Translations under genes and position numbers: made by a program
Shown here: in pieces, positions 34,012 through 43,261 of the stretch
How the letters are laid out: each line of letters begins with the position of its first letter
How positions within the stretch are numbered: the stretch's first letter is position 1
Assembly (NCBI GenBank): GCA_020426505.1
Contig: JAGQPX010000082.1
Span: 1 to 46,041, forward strand
Direction: 5' to 3'
DNA: 46,041 nt
Origin: Planctomycetaceae bacterium
GTDB taxonomy: Bacteria; Planctomycetota; Planctomycetia; Planctomycetales; Planctomycetaceae
Notes under the pieces: model-generated
What the model was told of the DNA's origin: nothing
What the model saw: the letters and a program-made list of their open reading frames with translations, nothing else
Databases searched by the model: none

Positions 34012-35070
34012 CTAGACGATGTCTGCCAACGCGTCCAGCAGAGTATCAATCTCCTCATCTGTCCCCACGGTGATCCGTAGGCCGTCGACATGCGCCTCCG
34101 GGAACTGCATGAAGCGAACCAGAATCTTGCGTGACTTGAGGGCTTCGTACAGTGTCTGATGTTCGTGCGCCTCGTGCGTTGACCAAACGAAGTTCGCCTG
34201 ACTGTCGACCACCGCGAAGCCGAGTTCCTGCAAGCGAGTCGTCAGGCGAGCGCGGGTGGCTTTGATCCTTGCCGTGTTGTCGAGCATCCACTGCTGATCC
34301 TCAATGGCTGCTGTGCCCGCGGCGAGGGCGAGGGTGTCGCAGTTGTAGCTGTCCTTGACCTTCCGCATCTGTTCGATGTGCTCCGGGTGGGCGATGGCAA
34401 AGCCCAAGCGCAGCCCGGCGAGTGAATACGACTTGCTCAGCGTGCGGGTGACGATGATCTTCGAGCCGTAATCTCCCTTGAGCAGTTCCATTCGATGCGG
34501 TTTGTCGGCGAAGTCGCCGTACGCTTCGTCGAGAACGAGCAACCCCTGCGGCGGGATGAGGGCACAGATCGTCTCATCATCCCAGCGATTGCCCGACGGC
34601 GAATTCGGATTCGGCACAAACACCAGCTTCGCCCGACTTGTCGTTTCGCATGCCTGCTCAATGTTCCATGACCAGTCAGGATTCAATCGCATCCGCTCGT
34701 GCTCGGCCCCCTGGATGTCAGCCAGCGTCTCGTACAGGATGTAGCTCGGATAGGGGTACGCCACCAACTCGCCCGGATCGGCGTATGTCCGCAGCAGGAT
34801 CGTCAGGTTCTCATCGCTGCCGTTCGCGGGGAGCACCCAGTCGGGATCGATGTCGAACAACTCGCCAACCGCTCGACGAAACGACGTCGAGACCGGGTCC
34901 GGATAGATGTTCATCCGACCCCGCGCGGCTCGCTCGATCGCCTCGACGACGAGTGGCGAACACGGGTATGGGTTCTCATTCGTATTGAGCTTCACCCACC
35001 CCGCTTCCTGCGGCTGCTCACCGGGGACATAACCTTGAATACGTTGGATGTTGGGACGGGCGAGGGACAT
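34012..35070 (-). CDS. hisC: Histidinol-phosphate aminotransferase
   Basis: A 352-residue fold-type I PLP enzyme that transaminates imidazoleacetol phosphate to histidinol phosphate. The PLP lysine is in TRTLSKSYSLAGLRLGFA (Lys 213). The N-terminal LNTNENPYPCSP, the PLP-binding NPNSPSG and DEAYGDF motifs, and the C-terminal Arg region (DGLRITVGT) are all typical of HisC. The start at 35070 is an ATG. A CGGAT-family repeat lies directly upstream, so the promoter must lie within or beyond it. Overlap in specificity with aromatic aminotransferases is possible, but the neighbouring hisB supports the histidine role. Confidence 0.95.
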   Translation of the reverse strand: MSLARPNIQRIQGYVPGEQPQEAGWVKLNTNENPYPCSPLVVEAIERAARGRMNIYPDPVSTSFRRAVGELFDIDPDWVLPANGSDENLTILLRTYADPGELVAYPYPSYILYETLADIQGAEHERMRLNPDWSWNIEQACETTSRAKLVFVPNPNSPSGNRWDDETICALIPPQGLLVLDEAYGDFADKPHRMELLKGDYGSKIIVTRTLSKSYSLAGLRLGFAIAHPEHIEQMRKVKDSYNCDTLALAAGTAAIEDQQWMLDNTARIKATRARLTTRLQELGFAVVDSQANFVWSTHEAHEHQTLYEALKSRKILVRFMQFPEAHVDGLRITVGTDEEIDTLLDALADIV

Positions 35071-35088
35071 ATGTTTGGTTCTTCGTTT

Positions 35089-35189
35089 AGATGAAACACG
35101 GATGACGCGGATCGGGCGGATGTTGGCGGATCAAGAAGATGTTCGGGAATGTCACGCTCGGATTATTCTTCCGTGCAATCCGTGCAATT
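35089..35189. repeat. CGGAT-family repeat (copy 3) upstream of hisC
   Basis: The left part is ACACGGATGACGCGGATCGG (35093 on) with further GCGGAT units; the right part is CTTCCGTGCAATCCGTGCAA near 35169. The inverted relation is looser than in copies 1 and 2. The right part overlaps the 3' end of the small gene at 35152-35439 and supplies its last residues. Confidence 0.65.
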
Positions 35190-35439
35190 CTCTAGAAGAC
35201 AAGGACGGTTCAGGACTGATCAGAAAGATGTGTAGCGGGTCAAATGCTCTTTCCACTGACTGGCCCAAGGCAATTCCGACAATCTCATGTTTAGAGATAT
35301 GGCCGAAATTATCTCTGATCTCCACTTGATCGCCAATGTTGAAGTTCGCTCGATCAGATGTGAAACGTCCGCTAATCGCGATACGTTCTCCGGGAACGCG
35401 GACTGCCGCATCGATCACAAAAGCTTGGTCGTCGGTCAT
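35152..35439 (-). CDS. Small protein resembling a translation-factor domain 2 beta-barrel
   Basis: A 95-residue protein whose central part (FVIDAAVRVPGERIAISGRF, then NFNIGDQVEIRDN and ISKHEIVGI) follows the pattern of the EF-Tu domain 2 barrel: a strand with FxI...VxG, then a GRV-like turn, then VGDxVEI. No GTPase domain is present. The last 15 or so residues (ending GLHGRIIRA) come from a CGGAT-family repeat, so the original C-terminus may have been replaced. The frame is open and ordered in character, and it lies between fdhA and hisC on the same strand. Expression is not shown. The resemblance is from memory and is weak evidence for function. Confidence 0.55.
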   Translation of the reverse strand: MTDDQAFVIDAAVRVPGERIAISGRFTSDRANFNIGDQVEIRDNFGHISKHEIVGIALGQSVERAFDPLHIFLISPEPSLSSRELHGLHGRIIRA

Positions 35440-35465
35440 GGTTCTGAAGATCAGCGACTATCTGC

Positions 35466-35492
35466 TAATTCCGCGTCATCTGTGTTCTATTC
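35466..35492. repeat. CGGAT-family repeat arm (copy 4) containing the fdhA stop codon
   Basis: On the minus strand it reads AATAGAACACAGATGACGCG, matching TAGAACGCAGATGACGCGGA of copy 1 with one change. The TGA inside GATGACGC (35476-35478) is the stop codon of the formate dehydrogenase gene, and the last residues of that protein (GIEHR) come from the repeat. Confidence 0.75.
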
Positions 35493-38382
35493 CCAATCCT
35501 TCGATTCTTACGGCACAGTATTTGAACTCCGGAATCTTCCCGTCTGGATCAAGCACGTCGTTGGTCAGGAGGTTGGCGGCGGCTTCTCGGAAGTGGAAGG
35601 GGATGAAGACGCTGCCCGGGTCGACCGATGGATCGGCGACGGCCTCAAGTTCGATTTTTCCACGACGGCTACTCACCTGGACCATTTGGCCATTGGCGAG
35701 GTTCAGGGTCAGCAGGTCGGACGGGTGCACTTTGACGAAGGCGGACGGGGCAATTGCGTCGAGGGCCTTGCTGCGACGGGTCATGCTGCCGGTGTGCCAG
35801 TGTTCGAGCACGCGACCTGTCGTCAGCACAAGGGGATACTCCGCATCCGGGAGTTCGGCAGGCGGGAGATAGTCGCACGGCGCAAACTTGCCTCGGCCAT
35901 TCGCTGTCGGAAAGCGGTCACCGAACAGGATCTGAGTACCATCCTCCGTGTTGGGATCGGCACATGGCCAGAGCTTGCCCGTCGATCCCAGATTCTCGTG
36001 GGAGAGACCGGCGTAGTTCTTCGTCAGGCCTGCAAACTCTTCGAAGATTTCAGCCGGTGAGTCGTACTGCATCGACAACCCCACGCGGCTCGCGATCTCA
36101 CAGATGATCTGCCAGTCGGGGCAAGCCTCGCCGGGGGGATCGAGAATCTTGCGGCCCAGTTGCACGCGGCGATCGGTGTTGGTGTAGGTGCCATCTTTCT
36201 CGAAGTAGCTCGTTGCTGGCAGAATGACATCCGCGAACTCAGCGGTCTCTGTCAGGAAGATGTCCTGCACCACGAGGAAGTCGAGTGACGCGAGCGCCTT
36301 GCGGACCTTGTTGACGTTGGGGTCGCTGAGAAACGGATTCTCGCCGAGGATGTACATCCCGCGGATGTCTTTGCTGAGAGCCCCGGCCATGATTTCGACG
36401 ACGGTGAGGCCGGGTTGCTCTTCCAGTTCGCGGCCCCAAGCCGTCTCAAACTTGTTGCGAACCGATGAATCGCTGACGGCCTGATAGTCCGGGTACACCA
36501 TCGGGATGAGGCCCGCGTCACTGGCCCCCTGCACGTTGTTTTGACCACGCAGCGGATGCAGACCGGTTCCCGGCTTGCCGACGTTTCCCGTCATCAGACA
36601 GAGCGAGATGAGACAGCGTGCGTTGTCCGTGCCGTGCGAGTGCTGAGAGATGCCCATGCCCCAGAAGACGAGCATTCTCGGGGTTGAGGGACGAGGTTTG
36701 AGGGTTGAGGAACCTCCGATCGTGCGAGCGATTGCTCGAATCTCGTCGGGTTCAATGCCGCAGATCGGCGAAGCCTGTTCGGGCAAGAAGCCACGGAGGA
36801 CGAGTGCTTTGAGTTCTTCAAAGCCTTCCGTACGCTCGTTGATGAACTGCTGGTCGATGAGGTCCTCTGCGATCAGGACATGCATGACGGCGTTGTAGAA
36901 GGCAACGTCGCTGCCCGGCTTGATCTGGGCGAAGTGGGTAGCGAAGTCGGCGAGGTCATGACGTCTGACGTCCACGATGATCAGCTTCGTGCCTTTCCGC
37001 ACGGCCTCTTTGATGAATGTCGCAGCAACCGGGTGATTGGATGTTGCATTCGAACCGGTGAGCAGACAGATGTCGGCGTTCTGCACGTCGGCGAACACGT
37101 TCGTGACGGCGCCGCTGCCGATTGTTTCCATGAGTGCGGCAACCGACGAGGCATGACACAGCCGCGTGCAATGATCGACATTGTTTGTGCCGAAACCGGC
37201 GCGGATCAGCTTCTGGAAAAGATAGGCCTCCTCGTTGGAACACTTGGCGGAGCCGAACCCCGCAAGGGCGCTGCTGCCGTGTTCATCTCGAATCGCCCGC
37301 AAACGCTCGCCGACCAGATTGAGAGCCTCCTCCCAAGTTGCCTCTCGGAAATCTGGGAGAACCTCATCGTAGTCGACGATCCCACCCGGCTTGCTTGCTC
37401 GATGAGAATCGATCTCACCGATAACATCTCCCGACAGAGGTCCCTTCGGATACGCGGCGTCAATACGAATGAGCGGTTTGGTCAGTCGCTGGGGATGGTG
37501 TGCGTAGTCCCAACCATATCGGCCCTTGACGCAGAGCCGCTCGTGGTTGACGGGGCTTTCACGTCCGTCGGCGTAGACGATCTGATCGCCGCGAGAATGG
37601 ACCGTGAGTGAGCAACCGACGCCGCAATAAGGACAGACGGTTTCGGTCGGTGTGTCGTTTGCCTCCGGCATTATAGGTAGAGTGATCGCCTTGTTCGTAA
37701 GTGCGTTCGTCGGACAGGCCGCTGCACACTCTCCACAGGAGACGCAGGTACTCTGTCCCATCGGTTGATTCAGATCAAATGCGATGCGTGCAGAGTGCCC
37801 CTTACCGGTACGACCAATGACATGATTGTTCTGGACATCATCACACGCACGGATGCAGCGGTCGCAGAGGATGCAGGAGGCGTGGTCGACAGCGATGACG
37901 GGCGAGGATGTGTCGAATGCGGAACGCGGAATGCGGAACGCGGAAGTGTTCGATGATAACGAACCTCCGCATTCCCCATTCCCACTTCCGACTTCCATTC
38001 CAAGCCCGTAGTGATGACCGAGAGTTGTCAGCTCGCACTGATTGGCAGAGGCTTGTCGCTCTCCCTCGTCCGGGTGCTCGCTGAGGAGCAGCTGCGTGAG
38101 CATCTTGCGGTGTTGCTCGACCTTTTCTGACGAGGCGTCCACCGTCATTCCATCGGCGCACTGCCTCATGCAGGAGGGGGCGAGGACGCGTTCGCCAATG
38201 TCGACGACGCACATGCGGCAGACGCCGACCGGGTCGAGTCTGGGGTCGTGACACAGTGCGGGGATGTCGATGCCGGCCTGTCGTGCGGCTTCCCAGATGG
38301 TCGTCCCCTCGTCGACGGTCACCTCCTGGCCGTCAATGGTGACCGTAACCGTGTCACGGGCAGGTGCAGTCGCGGAGGGCAT
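35476..38382 (-). CDS. fdhA: Formate dehydrogenase alpha subunit (molybdopterin oxidoreductase) with NuoG-like N-terminus
   Basis: A 968-residue molybdo-enzyme of the NAD-linked formate dehydrogenase type. The N-terminus has a [2Fe-2S] domain (Cys 44, 55, 58, 71), a His-Cys cluster region, and two ferredoxin-type [4Fe-4S] motifs (CILCDRCIRAC 170-180; CVSCGECAAAC 213-223). The catalytic part has its [4Fe-4S] motif at 250-284 (CPYCGVGC to LCVKG). Cys 409 in TRLCHASSV takes the place of selenocysteine. GMGISQHSHGTDN and the molybdopterin-binding C-terminus follow. The beta/gamma subunit and fdhD genes are not in the window. Two repeat-encoded insertions lie in frame (residues about 132-157 and 557-568). 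The stop codon lies in another repeat. Confidence 0.93.
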   Translation of the reverse strand: MPSATAPARDTVTVTIDGQEVTVDEGTTIWEAARQAGIDIPALCHDPRLDPVGVCRMCVVDIGERVLAPSCMRQCADGMTVDASSEKVEQHRKMLTQLLLSEHPDEGERQASANQCELTTLGHHYGLGMEVGSGNGECGGSLSSNTSAFRIPRSAFDTSSPVIAVDHASCILCDRCIRACDDVQNNHVIGRTGKGHSARIAFDLNQPMGQSTCVSCGECAAACPTNALTNKAITLPIMPEANDTPTETVCPYCGVGCSLTVHSRGDQIVYADGRESPVNHERLCVKGRYGWDYAHHPQRLTKPLIRIDAAYPKGPLSGDVIGEIDSHRASKPGGIVDYDEVLPDFREATWEEALNLVGERLRAIRDEHGSSALAGFGSAKCSNEEAYLFQKLIRAGFGTNNVDHCTRLCHASSVAALMETIGSGAVTNVFADVQNADICLLTGSNATSNHPVAATFIKEAVRKGTKLIIVDVRRHDLADFATHFAQIKPGSDVAFYNAVMHVLIAEDLIDQQFINERTEGFEELKALVLRGFLPEQASPICGIEPDEIRAIARTIGGSSTLKPRPSTPRMLVFWGMGISQHSHGTDNARCLISLCLMTGNVGKPGTGLHPLRGQNNVQGASDAGLIPMVYPDYQAVSDSSVRNKFETAWGRELEEQPGLTVVEIMAGALSKDIRGMYILGENPFLSDPNVNKVRKALASLDFLVVQDIFLTETAEFADVILPATSYFEKDGTYTNTDRRVQLGRKILDPPGEACPDWQIICEIASRVGLSMQYDSPAEIFEEFAGLTKNYAGLSHENLGSTGKLWPCADPNTEDGTQILFGDRFPTANGRGKFAPCDYLPPAELPDAEYPLVLTTGRVLEHWHTGSMTRRSKALDAIAPSAFVKVHPSDLLTLNLANGQMVQVSSRRGKIELEAVADPSVDPGSVFIPFHFREAAANLLTNDVLDPDGKIPEFKYCAVRIEGLGIEHR
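36680..36711. repeat. GTTGAG-family repeat arm inside fdhA, in frame
   Basis: GGGGTTGAGGGACGAGGTTT runs on into GAGGGTTGAGG. On the gene strand this encodes STLKPRPSTPRM, in front of the conserved LVFWGMGISQH, where homologues have only a short connection. It resembles the arms in the SNF2 gene but shows no clear second arm. Confidence 0.65.
37912..37996. repeat. Inverted-repeat element inside fdhA, in frame (GGAATGCGG family)
   Basis: The plus strand carries GCGGAACGCGGAATGCGGAA (from 37919) and, after a spacer, CTCCGCATTCCCCATTCCCA with CTTCCGACTTCC (to 37996). The encoded peptide contains SGNGECG and SAFRIPRSA, close to the SGNAECG and SAFHIRTSA encoded by the element in ispA. Confidence 0.87.
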
Positions 38383-38472
38383 GACTCGAATCTCAGTCGA
38401 GGGTATGTGCTTGTCTGGAGTTGTCGCCTGAATTCAGGGAGACACGATCGCCATTGTAGCGAATCGCGACTG

Positions 38473-39093
38473 TCAGTCCTGTGTCGACGTCTCAGTCGCG
38501 GCCAGAACTTTGTCGAGCATCTCGACGCAGGCCTCCGCGAGTGGACGCAGGGGCTCGTCACTTTGCCATGCTGTTGAGATCATCGTTCGGTGGTACCACT
38601 CCACCTCTTCTCGACCGGCACGGAAGCGGCTCCACATGTCCTCTCCCGCTTCCATGTCGAATAGCATCGTCGACAGATTGTGCAGCTTGTCAGCGAGTAC
38701 GATTGCCCGGGCAGCGAGAGGTGCCGATTCGACCTGTTCAAGATGTTCGAGTTTTCGGTCCTTCCACGGACGCATCACGTTTTGATCGTCGTACTTTTTC
38801 TCAGTCAATGCCGCAACGAATTCCACGACGCCCGGAGGGCACGCTGCAGCGAGTTCATCGAGAGTACACTCCGTGTCCTCGACCGCATCGTGCAGTAGTG
38901 CGGCTGCGATGATCTCGTCATCATCGAAGCCGAACCGCATCAGCAACATCGCCACACCGAACGGATGAGTGATGTAGGGGATGTCACTTCCCTTGCGGGA
39001 CTGCGGGCGGTGATGAGTGGCCGCGATGCGGAGCGCCCGCTCGATCATCGGCGACCAATGAGCGGAAGACGATTCTGCGTCCGTGCTGTTCAC
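38473..39093 (-). CDS. HD-domain phosphohydrolase (RelA/SpoT-type HD fold)
   Basis: A 206-residue metal-dependent phosphohydrolase. The motifs YITHPFGVAMLL, AALLHDAVEDT and LADKLHNL are those of the RelA/SpoT hydrolase domain and its small single-domain relatives (MESH1-like), which remove pyrophosphate from ppGpp or act on other nucleotides. There is no synthetase, TGS or ACT domain. I chose the GTG at 39093 because it overlaps the stop of the ABC exporter gene (GTGA); the frame stays open upstream to 39156 inside that gene. The tight overlap suggests cotranscription with the transport genes. The true substrate is not known. Confidence 0.88.
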   Translation of the reverse strand: MNSTDAESSSAHWSPMIERALRIAATHHRPQSRKGSDIPYITHPFGVAMLLMRFGFDDDEIIAAALLHDAVEDTECTLDELAAACPPGVVEFVAALTEKKYDDQNVMRPWKDRKLEHLEQVESAPLAARAIVLADKLHNLSTMLFDMEAGEDMWSRFRAGREEVEWYHRTMISTAWQSDEPLRPLAEACVEMLDKVLAATETSTQD

Positions 39094-41074
39094 GACTCGA
39101 CCAATTCTCTGTTCGCTTCCGCGCGGTCGATGGGATTGAACGTCACGTACTCCCAATGGCGATAGTGTTCCGATTTTTTGAGCAACTCGGAATGTTTGCC
39201 GACGGCTTCCACCTTGCCGTTCCGCAGAAAAACGACCTGCCCACAGCGACGCACGGTCGACAGGCGTGACGGCAGAAACAGGACCGTTCGATCGCGACTC
39301 AAGCGAGTGTAAGCGTCATCGAGCAGGGCCTTGGTGTCTTTATCGAGTTGGGTATGAGGTTCTTCGATGATCAGGACGGCCGGCTTGTGAAGAGCAGCGC
39401 GGGCCAGCCCCAGCAGAAACGCCTGTCCATCATCCAACTCCTCAGCGTGTTCGCCGAGTTGAGTCTCGTACCCCTGAGGCAAGCCGGTAATGAACTTGTG
39501 GGCGTGCACCATCTTGGCGGCTTCCGTTGCCTCCGGAAGCCCGTAGCTCTTCTGTCCACAGGTGATGTTCTCAAGCACCGTTCCGGCCAGAACGGGATCG
39601 GCTCCGCCCACATAAGCTGTCTCGGCTCGCAGTGACTCCAACGTCCCGAAATTGATGTCCTCGCTGTCAAACAGCACACGTCCGGATTGCGGCTCAACGA
39701 ATCGTGGCAGCAGATAGGCGACCGACTGCGCCCCCAGCCGGTCGGGCGAGACGACCGCTGTCGTCGTTCCGGCGGCCAGTCGCAGATCGAACCCTTTGAG
39801 AAGTGACGTCCCATTCAGTGAGTAATTGACGGACTCGAAGATGATCGACTTGGAAACCGGCTCGAGGAACTTGGCGCCGACAGCCTGTCCCACCTCCGGG
39901 ATGCGATTGAAGTAGCGAATGATCGTGTCAGCGGCCGTGTCGATTTCTTTCCGCAGTCCCTCCAGTCGGAGCAGAAACTCCGCAGCGACGACCATGCTGC
40001 CGAACGTCATCACGAGAAGCGCAGCGCCGAAGATCGGAAGCGGATTCGTTGTCGCCAGCACTTTGGCGGCGATCATGTAGAGCACGAGTCCGATGAACAT
40101 CACCATCAGCACTCGCGAGATCCAAACGGCGACGCGCTCCCGTCGGTGCCCGCGAGAAATCTCCATTGTGTAGCGTTGCAGCGACTTCTCGAACTGTTGC
40201 TGTTCAAATGCCTCCATGTTGTAGCCACGCACAATCCGTGTCTTGTTGAGCGCATCCGCGAGACGTCTCAACTCACCCTCGGCTTGTGCGTTCGACAACT
40301 CCTTATGGATCTGCCCCTGCGAGCGCTCGTAATGCACAAGCCACCAGCAAGCAGCCAGCGGAACGAGACACTGCAACGTCAGCCGCCAATCGACGCTCAA
40401 TGCCAGAAGCAACAGAAGTGCCAACATCACCACGTCACGAATGGCGGACTGCATCCACTCGGCGATGCCGCGTTGGACCGTTTCCGTCTCCTTTGTGAAC
40501 AATCCAAAGGCCTCCTGTGGCGATCGGCCTAGCAAATCGCCGGGACCGAGACGAAGCGCCTGCCGATGGAGGTGCAGCCGTTGTGTTTCCGCCACCTGCG
40601 TCGCCACCCGCAAGCTCATCGCTTTGCCACGTGAAAGGGCAATGGTCAGAACCACTCCCAACACAGCGCCAGCCGTGACGAGATACAACATTGCTGCGAT
40701 GTTGTCGCTCAACCCGGGAACCGATCGATACACGGTCGACAGGATGGCGGCCCAGGGACTCCGCCCTTCGGAAAGCACAATCGCAGGCAGGATCCCGCTT
40801 GATCGCAAGCGGACTGTCGCCGGTGCGTCATCATCGATGGAGATTTGCGGGATGAAGGAATCGCCCAGCCGAGCTTGAATAGCCTCGAGGCTGTCCGATG
40901 GAGCGACGACCTCCCCGCGCGTGGCAAGCAGGTCAGCAAGCAAAGCGCCCGTGACGATGAGTGCGCACAGCGAAACAGCCGAGACAATCGACCAACTGAC
41001 AACCCACTTCCCCGGACCCTGCCACCACAGGCGACGGGACATGACTCGGTGAAACGCGGTGTTGAGTTCTTGAC

Positions 41075-41078
<4 letters not shown>
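39090..41078 (-). CDS. ABC exporter homologue with degenerate ATPase motifs
   Basis: A 662-residue fused membrane/ATPase protein of the ABC exporter type, with about six membrane segments in residues 25-370. The nucleotide-binding domain (about 410-640) keeps its shape but has lost its key residues. Walker A reads SPDRLGAQS (444-452) in place of GxxGxGKS/T. The Q-loop reads YVGGADP without Gln. The signature reads LDDGQ (548-552) in place of LSGGQ. Walker B ends IIEEP, with Glu for Asp, and the switch His is Ser 604 (LPSRLSTVRR). ATP hydrolysis is therefore doubtful. The GTG start overlaps the stop of the ABC-2 permease gene (GTGA), and the HD gene overlaps its own stop. Confidence 0.88.
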
Positions 41079-42046
<968 letters not shown>

Positions 42047-42217
42047 AAATGGATAGCTCCCTCAGTTGTATGACAAACAGAAAAATGCGGACCGTCTTGA
42101 GACAGTGCTCGGGATTGATACGAGAAACAGTGAGATTCTGCGAAAAAAACTCACCTCTCACTTTAGCCGCTCGTCGGACCAAGGGAAACTGAAACAGACT
42201 CTCGCGTTGAGAAGTAT

Positions 42218-42610
42218 TCAGCGAAGAATCTCGAAACCCGCAAGGTCGTCCTGACACGCAGTTTCAGTCTCTTCGACCCGCTCGATCCGGGCGGATAAGG
42301 CCTCCGCGACCTCTTCAAGAAAAGCCCGCACCGAGTCATCATTCCCTTGTGCCAGCAGTCGCACGGTTCCATCCGGCATGTTTCGGACATGCCCGGAGAC
42401 AGCGTGTCGCCGAGAAATTCGGGCGGTTGTCCATCGAAACCCGACCCCCTGCACGCGTCCCGAATAGGTGACCAGCCGGCAGGTGGTCGCGCAGACGGTG
42501 GCAGACACGGTGGCCTGCACGCGTCCCGAATAGGTGACCAGCCGGCAGGTGTTGGAAGATTCAGGCATATTGCCGATGCCGGCGGACGGCAGCGACACGA
42601 GCCGCTGCAT
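42218..42610 (-). CDS. Acylphosphatase with a duplicated N-terminal segment
   Basis: A small enzyme that hydrolyses acyl phosphates. The core (about the last 90 residues) is standard: YSGRVQGVGFRW carries the catalytic Arg, and GHVRNMPDGTV carries the catalytic Asn. In front of it the first strand, CRLVTYSGRVQ, occurs a second time 22 residues earlier, from a 38-base direct repeat. The frame is kept. The start is uncertain. An ATG at 42610 gives 130 residues, 17 bases after the csrA stop; an ATG at 42652 would overlap csrA. A start just before the second copy would give a normal-length enzyme, but I see no good codon there. Confidence 0.85.
   Translation of the reverse strand: MQRLVSLPSAGIGNMPESSNTCRLVTYSGRVQATVSATVCATTCRLVTYSGRVQGVGFRWTTARISRRHAVSGHVRNMPDGTVRLLAQGNDDSVRAFLEEVAEALSARIERVEETETACQDDLAGFEILR
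42448..42551. repeat. 38-base direct repeat inside the acylphosphatase gene
   Basis: Exact copies at 42448-42485 and 42514-42551, beginning CCTGCACGCGTCCCGAATAG, with a period of 66 bases (22 codons). The spacer is Thr/Ala/Val-coding. The copies encode TCRLVTYSGRVQ, the first beta strand of the enzyme. Confidence 0.95.
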
Positions 42611-42626
42611 AACGGTAAGAATAGCC

Positions 42627-42827
42627 CTACGCCGATCGGTTGGTCGCTTCAACGGTCACTTCGCCATCGAACCCACCGAGTCGCTGCAACTCCTCGCGGA
42701 CGATGTTCATGTCTCGCGGAGCCTCGATTCCGATGCGGACGGAATTCGGGCCGATTCGCACAATGGTGACCGCGATCTCGTCACCAATCATGATCCGCTC
42801 GCCTGGCTTCCTTGAGAGTACCAACAT
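42627..42827 (-). CDS. csrA: Carbon storage regulator CsrA
   Basis: A 66-residue RNA-binding protein that controls translation by binding GGA motifs in mRNA leaders. The sequence MLVLSRKPGERIMIGDEIAV is typical, as are the conserved GERI, IGI and the APRDMNIVREEL region that includes the RNA-binding Arg (PRD). The ATG at 42827 is preceded by AAGGAGAG at good spacing; in-frame codons upstream add only eight residues. The acylphosphatase gene follows closely on the same strand. The usual flagellar neighbours of csrA (fliW) are absent from the window. Confidence 0.97.
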   Translation of the reverse strand: MLVLSRKPGERIMIGDEIAVTIVRIGPNSVRIGIEAPRDMNIVREELQRLGGFDGEVTVEATNRSA

Positions 42828-43261
42828 TGCATGCTCTCCTTTGCTGGCCAATTCACCCTGTCATCACCCTGAGGACATCGTCAAAAGGATAACAGGCTGA
42901 CCCGCGTTCGGTCCACCTCTTCATGACGGGATTCACCGGAGATTCACAAAGTGCACGGAGACGCCAGACGCCTGGTGATTGCACAGGAATCTGGCACATG
43001 CCCTGCGGGAAATGCGGGCATGACCGGTCGGGCTGTGCCTATTGGTTGTGCATGCCACGGAATGGAGGCTTCGCTTGGTAATAAGGGGGCTAGGAATCAC
43101 CCCACAGTCTCGACGATGTGTCCTTATGTTCAGTGGCTAACTGCGGAGACAATGAACTCATTCCCTCTGCTTGCTCCCCTGTTCCTTGACCACGACACGT
43201 CTGGGAAGCATCCTGACGAAACCAACAAGATCAATGGCATCTGAACTCAGGAGTAAACACA
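42828..43261. other. Divergent intergenic region upstream of csrA, no gene seen
   Basis: This 434-base gap lies between csrA and the Gfo/Idh/MocA gene. It has a short hairpin, CATGCCC (42997-43003) with GGGCATG (43016-43022), and no T-run. A plus-strand frame at 42951-43244 has no family character. It should hold promoters for both flanking genes. No tRNA is seen. Confidence 0.5.

Noticed and set aside
36880..37611. Open frame of 243 codons opposite fdhA
   Set aside because: It is antisense to the catalytic domain of formate dehydrogenase; no family features.
42951..43244. Possible 97-aa gene in the csrA upstream gap
   Set aside because: No motif and no convincing start; contains a hairpin that better fits non-coding sequence.
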